DNA from: Candidatus Odinarchaeota archaeon
GTDB taxonomy: Archaea; Asgardarchaeota; JAGGXT01
Reading direction: 5' to 3'
Assembly: GCA_021162905.1 (NCBI GenBank)
Contig: JAGGXT010000050.1
Span: 1-9,016 of the forward strand
Length of the DNA: 9,016 nucleotides
Positions 5,183-9,016 of the stretch are shown here, piece after piece; within the stretch, counting starts at the first letter, position 1; every line of letters begins with the position of its first letter. Both the position numbers and the translations under genes were made by a program. Under the pieces are notes generated by a model. That model worked only from the letters and a program-made list of their open reading frames with translations, was not told the origin of the DNA and did no database searches.

Positions 5183-6419
5183 CCAAAAACACTTCCATGG
5201 GCTCTCTTGAAAATTCAATCTCAAAATCATTTATCTTCAGAGGCGAAATTTCTGATATATAATACTTCGCTTGCTTAAGCACCTCATGAGGCTCTTTCTT
5301 CAGCTCTTTAAAAATCAACTTGAAAGCCGGATCAATATGTACATCCCTCATTGTGAATGCTATCCTCACCTCGTCTGCAAATCTGTATATCTCTTCAGAC
5401 TTACGTAATATCTTTAATATCGGAATACCTCTCCTTTCATCATCCTTCAAAACGCTGTTAAACACTCTATCATACTCTTCATCATCAGTAAATACTACGT
5501 CTCTAACCTTACCCCTATCTGAAAGCTTGTCCAAATAGACCGTGCGCCCTAATATCACATTCTTGAGAGCCTTTATTCTGTTTTCATCAAAGTCAAAGTA
5601 CTCAAACAACGAAACATTCGAAATTATCTTATTGATCGGCCTTATCGAGAGACCCACATACCAATCATCAAAAACCAGCACATCAAAAAGAAAACCTCTA
5701 TAAATTGATACCTTCCCAATGTCAAAAACACGCTTCCCATGAATTAATGCATTTTGCCCTACAATCACATATCCATTATCAACCATCTTCATTCTTATAG
5801 TCCGAGCCACAGCCTCCTTTATAAACTGTCGCCTATCCGAATCTTGTGTTAACTCCACAGCCTCCCTTTCAAATTCAAGCTCTTTATCGTCCACAACAAT
5901 TGAAATTTTTTCAGGAAGTTCTATAACATCACTCTCAGTAGTCGCAATCCTAAAACCCTTAACCTTCACGAAAAGAAGCCCATACTCCTTATAAAATGCA
6001 TTTGAGGCCTTATTAAGAAGAGAATAAATGACATTTCTATCAGTCGCATGCTCCTTGCCGTTCCTCAATCTGTAAGCTACTATCTTCGATTCTGGAAATG
6101 GGCTGTGTGATTTAAATACAGTTACTGCATGCATTGTAGTCCCGAATACCATCTGCCTAAATCTGTGCTCCAATAAGTCAACCAAAACCTCTATCTCTCC
6201 AAGATCATCACCACTAGACCCCTCAAGAATCAAAATTACCTTATCTGGCTTGTCTATCTGTTTAATTCTCGTAAATCCACTTTCGTTAAACTTCTGCCGT
6301 AATTCTCTAATGATCATCCCTAAATTGGATGCTTCCCCTGATGCGGAAATCTTTCTGACCTCTTCTCTATCAACAACAACTGCTACACTGCCATCCCTTG
6401 TTATAAACGTCCTTATCAT
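5172..6419 (-). CDS. N-terminal half of split Argonaute (N-L1-PAZ-like-L2)
   Basis: A 415-aa protein best read as the N-terminal lobe of a long prokaryotic Argonaute. No single motif proves this; the case rests on position and pattern. Around residues 239-310 are features seen before and within the PAZ region of long pAgos (YRGFLFDVLVFDDWYVGLSI, then ILGRTVY and KVRDVVF). At 331-336, GIPILK resembles the L2 segment. The end, REPMEVFLDER, is how L2 runs into MID; the next gene continues with YFPRPILQFKNG, the usual MID opening. The two proteins total about 829 aa, a normal long-pAgo length. It would help load the guide and open the target duplex, as a heterodimer with the PIWI half. ATG 6419 is chosen for GGAAGGGG just upstream; the frame also opens at TTG 6434. 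The PAZ appears short or degenerate. Confidence 0.75.
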   Translation of the reverse strand: MIRTFITRDGSVAVVVDREEVRKISASGEASNLGMIIRELRQKFNESGFTRIKQIDKPDKVILILEGSSGDDLGEIEVLVDLLEHRFRQMVFGTTMHAVTVFKSHSPFPESKIVAYRLRNGKEHATDRNVIYSLLNKASNAFYKEYGLLFVKVKGFRIATTESDVIELPEKISIVVDDKELEFEREAVELTQDSDRRQFIKEAVARTIRMKMVDNGYVIVGQNALIHGKRVFDIGKVSIYRGFLFDVLVFDDWYVGLSIRPINKIISNVSLFEYFDFDENRIKALKNVILGRTVYLDKLSDRGKVRDVVFTDDEEYDRVFNSVLKDDERRGIPILKILRKSEEIYRFADEVRIAFTMRDVHIDPAFKLIFKELKKEPHEVLKQAKYYISEISPLKINDFEIEFSREPMEVFLDER

Positions 6420-6458
6420 GTTAGCCCCTTCCAATTAGAACAAAAACGCTATACTTCA

Positions 6459-6467
6459 TATTTAAAG
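6459..6467 (-). promoter_or_regulatory. Predicted promoter of the Argonaute-cas2 operon
   Basis: Minus-strand CTTTAAATA is a good archaeal TATA box. Start about 25 nt downstream falls near 6437, giving an 18-nt 5' leader that includes the GGAAGGGG ribosome binding site of the N-half gene. No other equally good box lies close upstream. Confidence 0.55.
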
Positions 6468-6755
6468 TATCGTTTCCTATACTAAACCCCCACTTAGGTT
6501 TATCCATATGGAAAAAATAGACCTTTCTCCGCCTCAATTTCAAAAATAATCGCTAAGAAAAACGAAAATATCAATTACTACATCTAGATTCCCGTAAATA
6601 TCCGCTTAAAATAAGAAGAACCTAATCTCAAAATAACACTTTTAAAATAAAACCTAAATTTTTCAAAAATCGTTATAAGCCATCTCGTTAAGTTAACAGT
6701 AATTATATACTGTTTCTCAAACTGAAACTTCATTTCACCTCTATCCGCTTCTTTC
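6468..6755. other. Intergenic region upstream of the Argonaute operon
   Basis: About 290 bp, strongly A/T rich, lies between the Argonaute promoter and the small ORF at 6756-6995. Apart from the inverted repeat at 6695-6714, no gene, RNA or repeat is recognised. Confidence 0.5.
6695..6714. repeat. AACAGTA / TACTGTT inverted repeat
   Basis: A perfect 7-bp inverted repeat (arms 6695-6701 and 6708-6714) encloses the A/T-only spacer ATTATA. It is 41 bp beyond the stop codon of the small ORF and about 230 bp upstream of the Argonaute TATA box. It may be an operator or the 3' structure of the small gene. It shares the CAGTA/TACTG core with the hairpin at 1383-1403. Confidence 0.5.
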
Positions 6756-6995
6756 TCACCCTACGCGCAAAAACTCTTCTTTCAACTTTTCTATGTCAAC
6801 ATTTGGAAAGAATTGTGCCAGCCTATTTTCATCATCCAGATCCAGTTCAACCCCAAGCTCTTTTAACCTATCCTTTATTATGCAATATTGTACAATTTTC
6901 TGACGACATTTCAACAGTCTTATAAGCTCCATAATCTCAATCTTTGGAATACCATATTTCTCACCAAGCTCAAATAAAAAATCAAAAAGATCCAT
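6756..6995 (-). CDS. Small hypothetical protein (79 aa)
   Basis: Not recognised. From ATG 6995 the frame encodes 79 residues, largely charged amphipathic helix (MDLFDFLFELGEKYGIPKIE, then a basic KCRQKIVQYCIIKDRLKEL stretch and an acidic tail). It has two cysteines (in KCRQ and YCII) that do not form an obvious metal site. AAGGGT six bases before the ATG is a plausible ribosome binding site; an in-frame TTG at 7019 lacks one. It lies on the same strand as the Argonaute operon but 337 bp upstream of it, and immediately beyond the trailer end of CRISPR array 2. It has no signal peptide or membrane segment. It may be a small regulator, or a spurious frame. Confidence 0.42.
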   Translation of the reverse strand: MDLFDFLFELGEKYGIPKIEIMELIRLLKCRQKIVQYCIIKDRLKELGVELDLDDENRLAQFFPNVDIEKLKEEFLRVG

Positions 6996-7120
6996 ACTAA
7001 TACCCTTAAGATATATCAAATTCAGAATAATTACAGCCCTTAAACTAATCTATTGATACCTTCTTCTACATAACACTACTTTTTAACACAAATACTTTGC
7101 TGAGAGCATATCTATTTATG

Positions 7121-7157
7121 AAACTTGTCCTCTATTCATTGAGGCTTTCAATGCAGC
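7121..7157 (-). repeat. Degenerate terminal CRISPR repeat (trailer)
   Basis: Aligned without gaps to the consensus, the left six bases (AAACTT versus GTTGCC) all differ and there are five further changes: C-to-T twice, G-to-A once and A-to-G twice. The core GTCCTCTATTCAT is kept. Decay of the leader-distal repeat is usual, and it sets the array direction. Confidence 0.9.
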
Positions 7158-7406
7158 ACCTGCGGATACAATAGGCGATTCAGGATTTAACAATTTATAA
7201 TGTTGCCGTCCTCTATTCATCGAGGCCTTCGATACAACCTTATACTGTAAGTTGGATGAAATGTGAAGAGTGCAACTCCAAGTTGCCGTCCTCTATTCAT
7301 CGAGGCCTTCGATACAACATATTCACATGGAACAAGAATGAATTTGAAAAATGGGAAATGTTGCCGTCCTCTATTCATCGAGGCCTTCGATACAACGGTG
7401 GGACGA

Positions 7407-7433
7407 GGAGCTTACATCCTCTTGCGAGGATAG
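7407..7433. repeat. Hairpin-forming sequence within one spacer
   Basis: Within the spacer 7397-7436, ATCCTC and GAGGAT are perfect 6-bp complements around TTGC. The acquired sequence may come from a structured element such as a terminator or tRNA/rRNA-like stem. Confidence 0.4.
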
Positions 7434-8203
7434 CTCGTTGCCGTCCTCTATTCATCGAGGCCTTCGATACAACTAGAGAGAAAAGTTTTCGAGATATCGA
7501 AAGGTGCAAGCAAAGTGTTGCCGTCCTCTATTCATCGAGGCCTTCGATACAACTTTGTTCAAAAATAAAAAAGTGAAAATTGTGATTGAGTGTTGCCGTC
7601 CTCTATTCATCGAGGCCTTCGATACAACGTACATCATACAGGGAGATGAAACACCATTCGTCTTAGGTCCTTGTTGCCGTCCTCTATTCATCGAGGCCTT
7701 CGATACAACATAACTTCCACCCAATTTATTGATAGAATAAAGGAAGCATTTGTTGCCGTCCTCTATTCATCGAGGCCTTCGATACAACACTACGAAGAAC
7801 GTAGCGGCTATTCATATTACTGGAAGACATTGTTGCCGTCCTCTATTCATCGAGGCCTTCGATACAACCAAAAACTATCGACATATGAACCGAGAATCAA
7901 CAAAGGAATTATGCTGCCGTCCTCTATTCATCGAGGCCTTCGATACAACTCAACAAGATAGAAATTCATGAAAACGGTGAAATAGAAGGGACAGGGTTGC
8001 CGTCCTCTATTCATCGAGGCCTTCGATACAACCGTGTCTCAACAATTACAGCAGATTTACAGCGATATCCTTCTGTTGCCGTCCTCTATTCATCGAGGCC
8101 TTCGATACAACAACGGGATTACGATTTACGCAACAAAAATTGTGTCAGCTCGTAGGTTGCCGTCCTCTATTCATCGAGGCCTTCGATACAACGAAGCGAT
8201 TTC

Positions 8204-8237
8204 CATTAAAAGAAAACGCAATTTCCGATATATCAAT
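8204..8237. repeat. 34-nt spacer segment shared with array 1
   Basis: These are the last 34 bases of the 45-nt spacer 8193-8237, identical to window bases 1-34. Merging the two spacers gives a 53-nt source sequence that is open in one frame (starting EAISIKRKR and ending INKRG), so the target is probably a gene. Confidence 0.93.
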
Positions 8238-8909
8238 GTTGCCGTCCTCTATTCATCGAGGCCTTCGATACAACTTATGGAACTGATCCATGGATCTGTA
8301 AAAATGCGATGATCGTTGCTGTCCTCTATTCATCGAGGCCTTCGATACAACTCTTGGGTGGATGCTAGGATTTTCACATAGTGGACAGCGAGCCAGGTTG
8401 CCGTCCTCTATTCATCGAGGCCTTCGATACAACTTCGATGAACACCGTCGTCGCTGCTTACACCCACCTATATCTGGGTTGCCGTCCTCTATTCATCGAG
8501 GCCTTCGATACAACTTCCTCAAGTGCGATGAATGTGGAAAACATATTAGCGTGAGGTTGCCGTCCTCTATTCATCGAGGCCTTCGATACAACTGAAGGTG
8601 GACAGTGCAACTTTGAACAAAATACAAGAAGTTGTGAAGTTGCCGTCCTCTATTCATCGAGGCCTTCGATACAACATAGGAGAGTGTCTTATGATTCCTA
8701 AGGAAAAAGCAGACGTTGCCGTCCTCTATTCATCGAGGCCTTCGATACAACACAGTGTTGCGGCGTACCATTGACGTGATGAAGGTAACAGAGTTGCCGT
8801 CCTCTATTCATCGAGGCCTTCGATACAACATTCTGGATTATTATTCATTGATCGCTTTGCAATTGGTCGATTGTTGCCGTCCTCTATTCATCGAGGCCTT
8901 CGATACAAC

Positions 8910-9016
8910 ACAAAGGACGAAGATTCTATGTACGAGGGATTAATTTATGACTAATAGGAAAAAGTATATAATTCAAGTAGCAAAGACACTATTAAGTGTT
9001 TGTGACGGTGCAGTAA
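8910..9016 (+). CDS. Possible truncated ORF from 8947, after the last repeat
   Basis: After the final repeat there are 107 bases with no further repeat. GAGGGA at about 8935-8940 is followed by ATG at 8947, opening a frame that runs to the window edge (23 codons, beginning MTNRKKYIIQ and containing LLSVCDGAV). The CDGA segment recalls proteins common in phages and plasmids, but 23 residues are too few to assign a family. If the array is transcribed leftward, this is where a leader should be, yet nothing here resembles the region 241-400. The first roughly 40 bases could instead be one more spacer. The listed span covers this whole tail; the coding part would be 8947-9016. Confidence 0.3.

Larger units (their letters stand above)
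7121..8909 (-). CRISPR. CRISPR array 2: 23 repeats, 22 spacers
   Basis: The 37-bp repeats start at 7121 (degenerate), 7202, 7282, 7360, 7437, 7517, 7592, 7673, 7752, 7832, 7913, 7996, 8075, 8156, 8238, 8315, 8397, 8478, 8556, 8639, 8715, 8793 and 8873. Spacers are 38-46 nt, mostly 40-45. Repeats are identical except for T-to-C at base 2 of the 7913 copy, C-to-T at base 6 of the 8315 copy, and the decayed first copy. The decayed repeat lies at the left end and, in minus-strand sense, has lost its 3' part. That marks the trailer, so transcription is leftward. Several spacers read open as coding DNA, for example Cys-x2-Cys motifs in 7239-7281 and 8515-8555, and a Shine-Dalgarno plus ATG in 8676-8714. 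This fits acquisition from virus or plasmid genes. Confidence 0.98.

Noticed and set aside
5183..5230. A 16-residue longer N-terminus for the MID-PIWI gene starting at ATG 5230.
   Set aside because: This segment is the out-of-frame reading of the end of the N-half gene and lacks an upstream ribosome site. ATG 5182 has one.
7256..8943. Several frames across array 2 encoding repeated LPSSIHRGLRYN, CCRPLFIEAFDTT or VVSKASMNRGRQ blocks, resembling repeat proteins.
   Set aside because: They are translations of the CRISPR repeat in different frames, joined by chance-open spacers.

Overview
The window looks like accessory/defence DNA from a thermophilic archaeon. Supporting features are BRE/TATA-like promoters, GGAGGTGA-type ribosome binding sites with frequent TTG/GTG starts, heavy AGA/AGG/ATA codon use, a MNT-HEPN pair, and an Argonaute whose MID-PIWI half resembles the Archaeoglobus fulgidus protein (AfAgo). 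An Archaeoglobales-like host is possible, but the sequence alone does not fix the taxon.

Layout. Positions 1-240 are the end of CRISPR array 1 (three repeats visible), followed by a leader region (241 to about 400) whose promoter signals point left into the array. Rightward come an orphan Cas4-type nuclease (605-1303) and a MNT nucleotidyltransferase/HEPN pair (1540-2446). Facing them on the minus strand are two paralogous two-TM proteins with a bacterial-PH-like domain (3527-2573). Upstream of these, on the same strand, is a tight three-gene operon: the N-terminal half of a long prokaryotic Argonaute (6419-5172), its MID-PIWI half (5182-3938, 11-nt overlap) and cas2 (3925-3653, 12 nt further on). 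A promoter lies at about 6459-6467. A small unknown ORF (6995-6756) separates this operon from CRISPR array 2 (7121-8909: 23 repeats of 37 bp, 22 spacers of 38-46 nt). The window closes on a possible truncated ORF (8947-9016).

Both arrays carry the same repeat in the same orientation. The degenerate terminal repeat of array 2 is at its left end, so both arrays are probably transcribed leftward (minus strand). No cas1, cas3, cas6 or interference-complex gene is present.

The main point of interest is a split Argonaute co-operonic with cas2 and flanked by CRISPR arrays. The PIWI half keeps the Asp residues of the catalytic tetrad, a 5'-phosphate guide pocket and the C-terminal LWFL. Together with the nearby Cas4 and two small membrane proteins, this suggests a CRISPR-linked Argonaute module. 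It might serve adaptation, guide supply, or an abortive membrane-effector response; all of these roles are inference. A second informative observation is a pair of spacers, one per array, that overlap by 34 nt on the same source sequence. They therefore expose the natural flank of one protospacer.
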